DNA of 64,000 bases from GCA-2770975 sp050248915 (GTDB lineage: Bacteria; Cyanobacteriota; Sericytochromatia; UBA7694). The position numbers and the translations under genes were made by a program. Shown here piece after piece: positions 8,937-17,066 of the stretch (position 1 is the stretch's first letter; the number at the start of each line of letters is the position of its first letter). The notes beneath the pieces were generated by a model. The model was given only the letters and a program-made list of their open reading frames with translations, did not search any database and had not been told where the DNA came from. Where the stretch lies: assembly GCA_050248915.1 (NCBI GenBank), contig JBFWRL010000007.1:1-64000 (forward strand), written 5' to 3'.

Positions 8937-9671
8937 ATTCACACGCCCCCTTTTTGCCAAATACTCCCGCCGCCCCTTTCCCTGCCTGCCATTCGCGGCT
9001 ATTTCAGCCTGGGCCTTGCTCCCGCTGATTACACAGCAGTGGCACAGGCCCTGCAGGCAGACTTGCACCTGCCCGAAAATTTGCACAGCGCGGTGCCCAA
9101 GCGGCAGGCCCTGTATTTGGCTGGGCGCTACTGTGCCCGCGAAGCACTCAAACAAGCCGGGCTGAACCCACCCCCGGAAGTGGGTACAGGCCCTGTCGGA
9201 GAGCCGATCTGGCCCCCAGGCTGGGTGGGCAGCATCAGCCACAGCTTAACCCATGTTTCAGCTGCGGTCGCCCCCCTCGCAGCCTGTCGGGGCATCGGGC
9301 TCGACAATGAAACGCCGATGTCCGAAAAAACCCTGAAGGCCGTCAAAGACAAGATCAGCACAGCAAATGAACGGATAAGACAGCCCGATTCGCTCGCTGA
9401 GATAGATTATTACACCCTCTTGTTTTCAGCCAAAGAGAGTCTTTACAAGGCCCTGTATCCCACAGTTCAGAAGTTTTTTGACTTTCAGGCAGCCGAATTG
9501 CAACAGACAGCCCCTGACCAGTTTGAAATCACGCTGTTAGAAACCCTGCACCCCGAACTGCCCTCAGACCAATATTTTCGGGTCTATTTCCGTTTCGCAG
9601 CAGCACAAATCTTCACCGCCGTGCTTTGGCAGACAGCCCCACCCCACAAACGAAATTTAATCGAAACTTGA
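8937..9671 (+). CDS. 4'-phosphopantetheinyl transferase (EntD/Sfp superfamily)
   Basis: Transfers phosphopantetheine from CoA to carrier-protein serines. The Mg-binding motif GIGLDNE and the F-S-A-K-E-S-L-Y-K box are both present, and RQALYLAGRYCAREAL matches the EntD-type N-terminal segment. The first canonical start is GTG at 9039, but about 30 family-like residues (LPAIRGYFSLGLAPADYT) are encoded upstream in the same frame, which is open back to a TAA at 8901. No ATG, GTG or TTG occurs between 8901 and 9039. The best-placed start is an ATT at 8937, 8 nt after AGAGGA (8923-8928), giving 244 residues. If 9039 is used the product is 210 residues and lacks the conserved N-terminus. Function is confident; the start is not. 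Confidence 0.85.
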   Translation: MHTPPFCQILPPPLSLPAIRGYFSLGLAPADYTAVAQALQADLHLPENLHSAVPKRQALYLAGRYCAREALKQAGLNPPPEVGTGPVGEPIWPPGWVGSISHSLTHVSAAVAPLAACRGIGLDNETPMSEKTLKAVKDKISTANERIRQPDSLAEIDYYTLLFSAKESLYKALYPTVQKFFDFQAAELQQTAPDQFEITLLETLHPELPSDQYFRVYFRFAAAQIFTAVLWQTAPPHKRNLIET

Positions 9672-9731
9672 ACCAAGTTCCCGACAAAAACGGCGATAAA
9701 AGAAAAAGAGACTGCTGCCGGGAGGCCAAAC

Positions 9732-10778
9732 ATGACCCATCAACTGGGGGACAGCTTAAAAAATCCCCAATTGCTCTTTTCGCGTTTTTTTAAAACAGCC
9801 CCAACCAGCGGTCCTTCTGCTCCCCCCCTAGCCGTTCCCCCCCCCATTTTGGCCATCCCCCCCAGCGCTCCCCGCAGCGATTTGATTCAAATGGGTGCCG
9901 TCTCGCAATCAACCACGGGCAAAGCCCTGAGTTTGCCCTTTCTCGAAGAGCCACAAACCCAGACCCACATTCAGGCCCAAACGCAGACCTCAAATGCTGG
10001 CCCTTTTCCCAAGATCAGCTTTCAAAAACCCGTGCAATTGCGCGAAGGCGTGCAGATGTATATGCCCCAAAATCCGGTTAAACCCGATGGCACAGTCGAT
10101 TTAATTATCCAATTTCGCGGCGACGTGCCCCAGCGCTATGGCGAAGGCGGCGTCAATGCCGTGGTCGTGAGTGCCGAAACAGCGGGGTTGTCGGCAGCCA
10201 TGATGGAAAAATTTGGCCAAAGCAGCTTTGTGCCCCAAATCATGGAAACCGTTTTGGCCAAACTGCGCAAACAATACGGCCCCCAGGTTCAGCTTGGCCG
10301 CTTGGCAATGGGCAGCTTCAGCGCCGGTTACGCCCCTTTGCAGGTCGCCCTCGCCAACCCAGCGGTGGCCGCCCGCACCGATGCTGTGGTTGTGCTCGAT
10401 GGCATTCACTACGGCAGTGCAGGCAAACCCAACCCAGCTGCCCACGCGCCTTTTGTCGATTTTGCCAAAGCGGCGAGCCAGGGCCAAAAACTGATGGTGA
10501 TCAGCCATTCGGCGATCAAACCGACCTATGCCAGTTCAACAGACGCTGCCGACTATATTCTCAAACAGGCCGGAGCCACCCGCCAAAGCAGTACAGCCCC
10601 CTCTGCGGCCTGGCAGTACACCAATCGCTATGGAGACAAAATTGCCCCCAACACGCGGGCCGATCGGGGCGATTTTCACGTCGAAGGTTATGCGGGCAAT
10701 GTGGCCCGCAGCCATGTCGAACAGATCGATCATTTGGGCAATCTCTGGAACGCCTACCTCGCACCGCGCTGGCAATAA
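9732..10778 (+). CDS. Alpha/beta-hydrolase-like protein with low-complexity N-terminus
   Basis: A 348-residue protein starting 6 nt after GGAGG. Residues 1-100 are rich in P, A, S, Q and T, with no signal peptide. The rest looks like an alpha/beta hydrolase: the strand VDLIIQFRGD, a nucleophile elbow LAMGSFSAGYAP (Ser-x-Ser-x-Gly, a variant of GxSxG), VVVLDGIHYG, and a late HVEQIDHLG with a candidate catalytic His. The lid and substrate site are not recognisable. It shares the unusual layout, a disordered N-terminal tail before the hydrolase fold, with the protein at 41384. Substrate and location unknown. Confidence 0.7.
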   Translation: MTHQLGDSLKNPQLLFSRFFKTAPTSGPSAPPLAVPPPILAIPPSAPRSDLIQMGAVSQSTTGKALSLPFLEEPQTQTHIQAQTQTSNAGPFPKISFQKPVQLREGVQMYMPQNPVKPDGTVDLIIQFRGDVPQRYGEGGVNAVVVSAETAGLSAAMMEKFGQSSFVPQIMETVLAKLRKQYGPQVQLGRLAMGSFSAGYAPLQVALANPAVAARTDAVVVLDGIHYGSAGKPNPAAHAPFVDFAKAASQGQKLMVISHSAIKPTYASSTDAADYILKQAGATRQSSTAPSAAWQYTNRYGDKIAPNTRADRGDFHVEGYAGNVARSHVEQIDHLGNLWNAYLAPRWQ

Positions 10779-10784
10779 CAGGCT

Positions 10785-10814
10785 TTACACTGCCCGCCTG
10801 CAAAAAGGTATAGT
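10785..10814 (+). promoter_or_regulatory. Possible promoter of the 135-aa gene
   Basis: TTACAC (10785-10790) and TATAGT (10809-10814) are separated by 18 nt and lie about 40 nt before the ATG at 10854. This is a fair match to a housekeeping-sigma promoter, judged by eye. Confidence 0.4.
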
Positions 10815-10853
10815 TAAAGAGCTGAATTTTTTCCCGAGAATGAGAGCCCACTC

Positions 10854-11261
10854 ATGAGTTCGTATAGCAATCTGGTTGAAATGCGCTCGATGATTCCCAA
10901 AGTGATTGATAAAATCACAATGGACAATTGGTTTCGCAATTCGGAATCGCTGGAAGCCTTGCTGGATCAACTGCGACAGCGTTTTCCCTATGCCGGACAA
11001 AAAGTCGATCGCGAAAATTATTTAGAGATTGCCAATTTTGCCCAAGACATGTCGGTTGAGCTGGTCATGAGCCTGAGTTATGGCGATTTGATCCAATTGC
11101 TCTGTGAAAACCCCTGGATGTTAACCACCGAAGCAGAATTGACCCTGATCGATATCTTTGAAGAAAAACTCGGAAAATCCACAGTGGCCTCGCTGATTGC
11201 CGTAGTGCTCTGCGAACATTTTTACGCTGAGCTGATTCTCAATGTGGAATGCTTGTTGTAA
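10854..11261 (+). CDS. Hypothetical protein, 135 aa
   Basis: No family recognised. It is a soluble, probably all-helical protein rich in L and E, without signal peptide, Cys cluster or repeats. It runs into the convergent PEP-synthase-like gene with a 23-bp overlap of the two 3' ends. The ribosome site is weak, but codon use resembles the neighbours and a plausible promoter lies upstream. Function unknown. Confidence 0.65.
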   Translation: MSSYSNLVEMRSMIPKVIDKITMDNWFRNSESLEALLDQLRQRFPYAGQKVDRENYLEIANFAQDMSVELVMSLSYGDLIQLLCENPWMLTTEAELTLIDIFEEKLGKSTVASLIAVVLCEHFYAELILNVECLL

Positions 11262-13212
11262 TCGGCTCCAGAGCAGAGGCTGAAAGAGCTACCGAGAGAC
11301 CTGTCTGCAATTGGTGGTGGCGATCTTCCAAACCCAAAAGCGCGGGCACACCCATCTCGCGCAAGAGGCTGATGCCGCCGTTGAGATCGCTGCTTTGCCC
11401 CAAGACCACCGACGAGGTCTGTAAAAGCTGCAATAAAACACCGGGGTCCAGGTTTTGGGCCACCAGAATACTGCTCCAGGGTTTAAACTCTGCTGGCAGG
11501 GTCTCTTCGGGCCTTTGCGGGTGCCAAATCTGGCCTTCGCGTTCGTCCAATCCCAGGGCTGCCAGGGGCTTGGTCTGAACAGGCTGTGCCAAAGCCCCTT
11601 CGGCAAGCGGTTGTAAGGCATCAAAATCCCGGCGCCGCGAGGGCAAGGCCAACCCCGCCTGTTTTTGCCAAGCTTGCCGCAATTTTTGGGTATATTCAGC
11701 CGGGATGCTGCCCCCTTGATCCAGCCATTGCACCTCTTCAAAATTCAAGAGCCAAAAATCGTCAGCCTGCGCCAATTGGCCCGCCTGAACCGCTTTGTCG
11801 ATCAGCAACGCCATCTGTTTGCGCACCTGAAAAATCGCCCAGAGGCCATCGGATCTGAAATGTTCACGTTGGTCCAATAGCGCTGCCAAGAACAGCCAGA
11901 AAGGCCGAAAAAAGAGGGTTTTCCAATTCTGTTCAGGTTCCGAACGAAAGACCTGCCAGGGCAAAAACAGGCGTTCCAGAATCAGGGCGGGCCGATCGGC
12001 AAAACGCTGGGCCGCCGGAGAAAGCTCTTGAAAACCACGGTGGCCAAATTGCGACAGGAAAACTTGCCAACTCTGTTTAAAACTGGGGTGGTTGGGCAAT
12101 TTTTCAGGCAGCATATCCGGGGTTTTGACCAAAATAGTCTGGGCCAGATCGCGCAGATTTTGCAGGGCCATCAAAAACCCCGAAAGGGGATTGAGATGGG
12201 ATTTTTGCAAGATCTCCAGCACATTTTTACGGGCCAGATAATCGCAGCCCCGCGCCAATAAAAGCGAGGAGCGAAAACTGTGTTGAAAAAAAGCTGCGTA
12301 AAGATCTTCCAATTGACGGCAATAGCCCAAGAGCCCCACATGGGGCACCTGAAAGGTTTCTAAAAAATAGCTGCGTTGGCGCTCCAAGGCCTTTAATTCC
12401 TGACGGCAAATTTGCCACCAACGGGCCCAGGAAAGGTCTTTGACCTGTTGGTTTAAACGTTCGAGCAGCCCCTGATGCACATACAAATGCCCCTGAAAAA
12501 GATCAAAGGCCCGCTCTGCCACAGGCAAGTCAGGCCAGAAATCTTTGGCCCATTGTTGGGCCACAGTTTCGGAGATACTGCTGCAGATCAGATTAAACAG
12601 GGGCTCAGGCGCCGCCGCCAGCGATTCCTCCAGGGCCAAGAGTTGCCAGTCTCCGGCTTGAAAAAGGATCTCGTCAACCGGGCAAAGCCCTGTCAGCCAG
12701 AGAGTTTCGCCATCATCGATCCATTCGATGCGCAGTTTTTCGGCAAAAACCCGTTGGCGAATCTGCGCAGACAGATGCTGTAAACGCGCCCACAGATCTG
12801 ACTCGCTGGGAAGCTCCCAAAGCGGGCGTTGGTCGAGCAGACTTTCTTGGCGCTCTGTGGGCTCAGCACCGCCCAGCAAGGAGACAGACAGCTGATCTTG
12901 ATTATAATCGGGGTCCAAGCGCAATGTGCCTTGGGCCTGAATCTGGACAGGCCAATGCTGCAATAAAATGCCTGTTTGAGCGGCTTTATCCGCTTTTTCG
13001 CCCAAGCCATACAGCGCTCGCTGCTGCCAGATGCGGTCGGCGGTTTCTGGCAAAGGCAAAGGTGAGGTCGCTGCCTGGTCTGGGCTTTGACAGACCCAAC
13101 TTGGCAGCACAGCCAACTCAGCGGCCACAGCCCGAAACAAGAGCAGACACTCCATGCCGGGGCGAAAGTGTGGGTCAAAATTTAAATCTGAAAAAAGAGA
13201 TTGCCAATACAT
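11239..13212 (-). CDS. PEP-synthase/PEP-utilising-enzyme-like protein lacking the catalytic His
   Basis: A 657-residue protein whose C-terminal 350 residues resemble the central and mobile regions of phosphoenolpyruvate synthase and rifampicin-phosphotransferase-type proteins. Visible features are FGHRGFQELSP (compare YGHRG in the family), QADDFWLLNFEEVQ, and a swivelling-domain end GGISLLREMGVPALLGLED. In active enzymes the segment before ARE-x-G-x-P holds the phosphoryl-carrying His of T-x-H-A; here that stretch reads NGGISLLRE, with no His. The N-terminal third has no clear ATP-grasp motifs. It is therefore probably not a phosphotransferase and may be structural or regulatory. It is divergent from isochorismate synthase. 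Confidence 0.65.
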   Translation of the reverse strand: MYWQSLFSDLNFDPHFRPGMECLLLFRAVAAELAVLPSWVCQSPDQAATSPLPLPETADRIWQQRALYGLGEKADKAAQTGILLQHWPVQIQAQGTLRLDPDYNQDQLSVSLLGGAEPTERQESLLDQRPLWELPSESDLWARLQHLSAQIRQRVFAEKLRIEWIDDGETLWLTGLCPVDEILFQAGDWQLLALEESLAAAPEPLFNLICSSISETVAQQWAKDFWPDLPVAERAFDLFQGHLYVHQGLLERLNQQVKDLSWARWWQICRQELKALERQRSYFLETFQVPHVGLLGYCRQLEDLYAAFFQHSFRSSLLLARGCDYLARKNVLEILQKSHLNPLSGFLMALQNLRDLAQTILVKTPDMLPEKLPNHPSFKQSWQVFLSQFGHRGFQELSPAAQRFADRPALILERLFLPWQVFRSEPEQNWKTLFFRPFWLFLAALLDQREHFRSDGLWAIFQVRKQMALLIDKAVQAGQLAQADDFWLLNFEEVQWLDQGGSIPAEYTQKLRQAWQKQAGLALPSRRRDFDALQPLAEGALAQPVQTKPLAALGLDEREGQIWHPQRPEETLPAEFKPWSSILVAQNLDPGVLLQLLQTSSVVLGQSSDLNGGISLLREMGVPALLGLEDRHHQLQTGLSVALSASALEPITTSIPH

Positions 13213-13260
13213 AGAGGCATTTTAACCTTAATTTGAAACCAAGCGTAATAGCGGATGGCA

Positions 13261-13290
13261 TTGCGGGGGTTCTGGAACAGCGGCTAAACT
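13261..13290 (+). promoter_or_regulatory. Possible promoter of isochorismate synthase gene
   Basis: TTGCGG (13261-13266), an 18-nt spacer and TAAACT (13285-13290) precede the ATG at 13317. An AAGGA ribosome site (13303-13307) lies between. Moderate match by eye. Confidence 0.4.
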
Positions 13291-13316
13291 GAGAGTAGAC
13301 GCGAAGGATACCTTTT

Positions 13317-14699
13317 ATGAGCACAGCGGCACGCCCGTTTTCTCCCGAAATAGCAGATTTGCAAATGCAACTCAGGGGTTTGACCCTGACAAACACTCCG
13401 CAATGGGTGCAATTGCAAGTTCCTCTCCAGCACTTTTCAGCCGTGGCTTGGCTGACAAGTCAATCTAGCCCCTTTCGTTTTTTTTGGCGCAACCGCGATG
13501 GCAATGAAACGCGGGCCGGTTGGGGAGAGGCCTGGGAGATACAAACCCAGCACACGGACGAAACAGCGGCCTGCCTGAAGAGCTTGTCTGCAGAATTGGC
13601 TTTGGCTCCCCCTGAAATTCGCGCTTATGGCGGCCTGGCGTTTCCCTCTGAAGCCCCGCGCCATTCAGCCTGGCAGACCTTTGCTCCCTGCCGTTTCGTG
13701 ATTCCGCGCTTCGAAATTGTGAATGAAGGCCAGTCCAAACTCTGTTTGAACGCCCGTTTGGCAGATTCTCACGATCTGCACGCTTTAGAACGGGCCCTGT
13801 ATGAATTGCAAATCCCATTTCAAGAGCCTGAAGCCCCCCACTTGCCCCGTTTAGAATTTAAACAATGCCAACCCGATCGTCCAGGCTGGGAAGCGCAAAT
13901 TACAGCGCTCTTACAGGCCTTTGAACAGAAAGAACTGCAAAAGGCCGTTTTGGCACGCGAAGTGGCTTATCTGGCTCAAACCCCTTTTTCAGGCCTGGAT
14001 TTGCTCTTGACTCTCTTAAACCGCGATTGGCCTGGCTATCTCTATTATTTTCAGTGGTCACCCGAGACTTTTTTTGCGGGCCTCTCCCCTGAGCGCCTCT
14101 ACCAGCGCACAGGCCGCTCCCTGTCAACCGAAGCCTTGGCTGGCACCCGCCGATCCAGTGCCGAAAAAATCCGGCAAGACCAATGGCAACATGAATTATT
14201 GACCAACCCCAAAGAACGGCACGAACACAATTTGGTACGGGAGTTTTTAGAGACAGCCATGAAAACACTCTGTGACTCGGGAACAGAGACGGCCCCTGTC
14301 GAACTGGTCAAAAGCGGCCCCGTTCAACACTTGCGTCAAGCCTTGAAGGGGCATTTAAGCCCCCAGACAACAGATGGCGATATTCTGGCCTGTTTGCACC
14401 CGACCCCTGCAGTTGGGGGCGCCCCCCGCCAAGCCGCTCTGACCTGGTTGGCAAAGCACCAAAAATGGGATCGCGGCTGGTACAGCGGACCTGTTGGCTG
14501 GATCAGTCGGGATCAAGCGGAATTTGCCGTGGCCCTGCGCTGTCTCTTGGCCGATCGGCAAATGCTGCGTTTTTTTACAGGGGTTGGCATTGTCAAAGGC
14601 TCGGAAGCCCAATCGGAATGGAACGAACTCAATGCCAAGCTGGAGACGCTTTTGCAATTATTTCACCAATCACCGGAGAGAATGTTAGACTGGGAGTAG
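13317..14699 (+). CDS. menF: Isochorismate synthase (MenF/EntC/DhbC family)
   Basis: Converts chorismate to isochorismate for menaquinone or catechol siderophore synthesis. The chorismate-binding domain is clear: the Lys-containing ALQKAVLAREV-like helix (about residue 206), SPERLYQRTGRSLSTEALAGTRR, the helix after it, LHPTPAVGGAP, GWYSGPVGW and the Mg-site helix VKGSEAQSEWNELNAKL near the C-terminus. The length of 460 aa fits MenF/DhbC. ATG at 13317 follows an AAGGA. Divergent from the PEP-like gene; followed after 61 bp by the DUF3084 gene. No other men or siderophore genes are in the window, so menaquinone is the default guess, though a phosphopantetheinyl transferase lies 4 kb away. Confidence 0.9.
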   Translation: MSTAARPFSPEIADLQMQLRGLTLTNTPQWVQLQVPLQHFSAVAWLTSQSSPFRFFWRNRDGNETRAGWGEAWEIQTQHTDETAACLKSLSAELALAPPEIRAYGGLAFPSEAPRHSAWQTFAPCRFVIPRFEIVNEGQSKLCLNARLADSHDLHALERALYELQIPFQEPEAPHLPRLEFKQCQPDRPGWEAQITALLQAFEQKELQKAVLAREVAYLAQTPFSGLDLLLTLLNRDWPGYLYYFQWSPETFFAGLSPERLYQRTGRSLSTEALAGTRRSSAEKIRQDQWQHELLTNPKERHEHNLVREFLETAMKTLCDSGTETAPVELVKSGPVQHLRQALKGHLSPQTTDGDILACLHPTPAVGGAPRQAALTWLAKHQKWDRGWYSGPVGWISRDQAEFAVALRCLLADRQMLRFFTGVGIVKGSEAQSEWNELNAKLETLLQLFHQSPERMLDWE

Positions 14700-14760
14700 G
14701 GAAATCCGCATTTTTCAGGTCTGGTGTTTTGAGCATGTTTAAGAAGACTGGGTATTTAAC

Positions 14761-16020
14761 GTGAAGCCGGCTGCTTGGATTTTATTGCTATTCGTGCTCT
14801 CTGGGGGCATCAGCGCCCTCTTGGGCAATGAACTCGGTCGAAAAATTGGCAAAAAAAAGCTGTCGCTCTTTTCACTCAGACCCAAACACACCAGCACGTT
14901 TATGACGGTTGTCTTGAGTATGGCACTGTCTGCAGGGCTCTTTTCGCTCTTTTTGCTGCTCTCCCCCCATGACCGGCAGGTTCTGCTCAATCCAGATGAA
15001 TTGGTCATCTCCCAGATGGAAGTCCAAGAAGAGAAATTGGCCCAGATCAACCAAACGTTTAAACACTGGCAAAAGCGCACCAACACGGGCCTTTCCAGCA
15101 CAAAAGCAACAGCGCCTGCTGCGGAATCTCAAGAAATACCTACAGCAGAGACGCAAGAGACACCCGCTGCGACACAGTCAGCAGAAACGCCCCCCGTTCA
15201 GGTCGTGTTCAGCAACCATCCCGTGCAAAGGCGCAGGGCCGGGTCTGCCCATGATGAGCTGAGTGAAGACAATTGGGACAGTGATTTTAAAGAAGCTGAC
15301 TTCCAGGCGTTGCCCCTTTCTCCGCAAGGCTTTCAGCAAGCGGCTGAGCAACGTGCCATCCCCTTTCAAAAGCGCCCCAGTACGGGCCGTTCGGAGCGTC
15401 CCCAAGCAGCCCAAACTCAGCCCAGCCAGCGGCAGCAGTGGGTATTGGCCCACGCCCATGAAACCCTGCTCAGGTTCGAAACAGCACCCAGTCAGTCTGC
15501 CCGCCAAGCAGAAGCCACTGTGGCCAAGATTTTGGAGCTCACTGAAGCCTATGCCCAACAAATGGGCTTGCCCCAAAGTGAAGGCAGTCGGGTTCAGGTT
15601 TTGCTGGCAGAGGTGCAGGCCCTCAAGTTGAATTTATTGTCCGGCCAGGATCTCGAAATCGAAGTTGAAACCGCTCAAAATATCCACGCCACTCAGCCCT
15701 TAATGGTTCACCTGCGCAGCACCCCACAAGCAGCCGTCTCAACAGATTGGGACCCCAGCGAATTGCTTGAAGAAGAACGTCTACAGCCCGAAAATGTCAA
15801 ACAGACCTTGCAGCAAGAAGTCTTGCCCGCCATTCGTTCAGCTTTGGCCCTCAAAACGCCCTTTTACGCAGAGAGCACAGCACAAACCATTCGGCCCAGC
15901 GCTGAACAGCCTTTTGTCTCAGCGGCCCGACTCGGCCTCAGCGCCCAGCAAAGTGTCAAAATCATGAACACCCTGCTCGATGCTGAGAGCTTAAAAATCC
16001 GTTTGTGGATGCTGCCTTAA
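14761..16020 (+). CDS. DUF3084-family membrane-anchored protein
   Basis: A 419-residue protein with two N-terminal hydrophobic segments (about residues 5-25 and 47-67) separated by a basic GRKIGKKKLSLFSLRPKH loop. This arrangement is typical of DUF3084 proteins known from cyanobacteria and a few other phyla. After the anchor comes a short helical segment (VQEEKLAQINQTF), a low-complexity S/T/A/Q region, and a folded C-terminal half with A-T-V-A-K-I-L-E-L-like helices. The start is a GTG at 14761. Its family role is unknown. Its presence is one of the hints of a cyanobacteria-related host. Confidence 0.8.
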   Translation: MKPAAWILLLFVLSGGISALLGNELGRKIGKKKLSLFSLRPKHTSTFMTVVLSMALSAGLFSLFLLLSPHDRQVLLNPDELVISQMEVQEEKLAQINQTFKHWQKRTNTGLSSTKATAPAAESQEIPTAETQETPAATQSAETPPVQVVFSNHPVQRRRAGSAHDELSEDNWDSDFKEADFQALPLSPQGFQQAAEQRAIPFQKRPSTGRSERPQAAQTQPSQRQQWVLAHAHETLLRFETAPSQSARQAEATVAKILELTEAYAQQMGLPQSEGSRVQVLLAEVQALKLNLLSGQDLEIEVETAQNIHATQPLMVHLRSTPQAAVSTDWDPSELLEEERLQPENVKQTLQQEVLPAIRSALALKTPFYAESTAQTIRPSAEQPFVSAARLGLSAQQSVKIMNTLLDAESLKIRLWMLP

Positions 16021-16055
16021 CCACCCAATCTGCGGTAAGATGAAGTACCTGTGAC

Positions 16056-16082
16056 ACAGACAATGCTCTTTTTACTGTCTGT
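16056..16082. promoter_or_regulatory. Inverted repeat upstream of ferritin-like gene
   Basis: ACAGACA (16056-16062) and TGTCTGT (16076-16082) form a perfect 7-bp inverted repeat with a 13-nt spacer, 30 bp before the ATG at 16112. It could be a regulator site or an RNA hairpin. No known operator consensus was recognised. Confidence 0.4.
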
Positions 16083-16111
16083 ATCCCTTGATCTTTGTTT
16101 GGAGTAAACCC

Positions 16112-16582
16112 ATGTTTGAAAAAGAAGTTGATAAGAAAAAAGTCACCGAATTGCTCAACCATATCCTCGAAATGGAAATGGCCGGAATGGTGCGTTATAC
16201 CCATTATTCCCTGATGGTCTATGGCTATAGTCGGATTCCAATTGTCTCTTGGCTGCGTGAGCAGGCCAACGAATCCATGACCCACGCCCTCGAAGCCGGA
16301 GAGCTGATCACCAGTCTGGGTGGGCACCCCTCACTGGGCATTGGCCCCCTGCTCGAAACCCACAAACACGATATTGGCGATATCATGCGCGAAGCCATGG
16401 AACACGAAAAAAATTCAATCAAAGCCTACCGCGACCTGCTGGCCTTGGTCGAAGGCAAATCCATCACCCTCGAAGAATATGCCCGTCGTTTGATTCATGA
16501 CGAAGTGGTTCATGCCACCGAAGTGGACAAAATGTTGCGCAAACCGGGTGATCTCAGCAGCTTTGACAGCCACGCCCATTAA
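16112..16582 (+). CDS. Bacterioferritin-like diiron protein
   Basis: A 156-residue four-helix ferritin-like protein. Candidate diiron ligands are Glu residues in LEMEMAGMVRYTHY (helix 1), ESMTHA (ExxH, helix 2), MEHEKNSIKAY (helix 3) and DEVVHATEVDKM (ExxH-like, helix 4). The arrangement matches bacterioferritin / Dps-like bacterioferritins that oxidise and store iron in the cytoplasm. I chose the ATG at 16112 because GGAG (16101-16104) is well spaced before it; a start at 16088 would include that site. The next gene starts in a TAATG overlap, so the two are co-translated. Confidence 0.85.
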   Translation: MFEKEVDKKKVTELLNHILEMEMAGMVRYTHYSLMVYGYSRIPIVSWLREQANESMTHALEAGELITSLGGHPSLGIGPLLETHKHDIGDIMREAMEHEKNSIKAYRDLLALVEGKSITLEEYARRLIHDEVVHATEVDKMLRKPGDLSSFDSHAH

Positions 16583-16971
16583 TGACACTTTCCCCTGCTG
16601 CACGCCAGACCCTTTTGATGGCAAGCCTTTGGGGCTTTCTCGGAGTGGGTCTGGGTGCCTTTGGGGCCCATGGGCTTAAATCTCAGCTCTCACCGGCCCT
16701 GCTGCTAATTTTTGAAACGGGCGTAAAATACCAGATGTATCATGCCCTGGCCCTGCTGGGGTTGACCCCTTTCTTTCCCAGAGAAGGCACAACGCCTCTG
16801 CTGCTCTGGGCCAGCCGACTTTTTTCGCTGGGTATTGTGCTGTTTTCGGGCAGCCTCTACCTGCTCAGTTTAACGGGGGTTCGAACTTGGGGGGCCGTCA
16901 CGCCCTTGGGGGGACTGGCATTTTTGTCGGCCTGGGCCTGTTTGGCCTATTATGCATGGAAATCCCGCTAA
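16582..16971 (+). CDS. DUF423 family small membrane protein
   Basis: A 129-residue integral membrane protein with four predicted helices. Family signatures include GAFGAHGLK, ETGVKYQMYHALALL and LFSGSLYLL, as in E. coli YgdD. Function is not established. The ATG overlaps the stop of the ferritin-like gene (TAATG). A short stretch around 20830-20856 resembles part of this gene (tttgaaacggg...aaataccagat) with a one-base shift and may be a decayed copy. Confidence 0.9.
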   Translation: MTLSPAARQTLLMASLWGFLGVGLGAFGAHGLKSQLSPALLLIFETGVKYQMYHALALLGLTPFFPREGTTPLLLWASRLFSLGIVLFSGSLYLLSLTGVRTWGAVTPLGGLAFLSAWACLAYYAWKSR

Positions 16972-17000
16972 AGCCCTCCCCAGAGAGACGACTCACATGG

Positions 17001-17037
17001 TATTTTAGATTGTAAGTATTTTAGGTTGTAAAATAAT
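17001..17037 (+). promoter_or_regulatory. 16-bp tandem repeat overlapping a probable promoter
   Basis: TATTTTAGATTGTAAG (17001-17016) is followed directly by TATTTTAGGTTGTAAA (17017-17032), 14 of 16 bases identical. A promoter-like pair, TTGTAA (17010-17015) and AATAAT (17032-17037) with 16-nt spacing, overlaps the repeats. The layout would suit a regulator binding two adjacent half-turns, but that is inference. Confidence 0.5.
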
Positions 17038-17066
17038 TTCACAATCCTGACCATGGAAAACAAACA

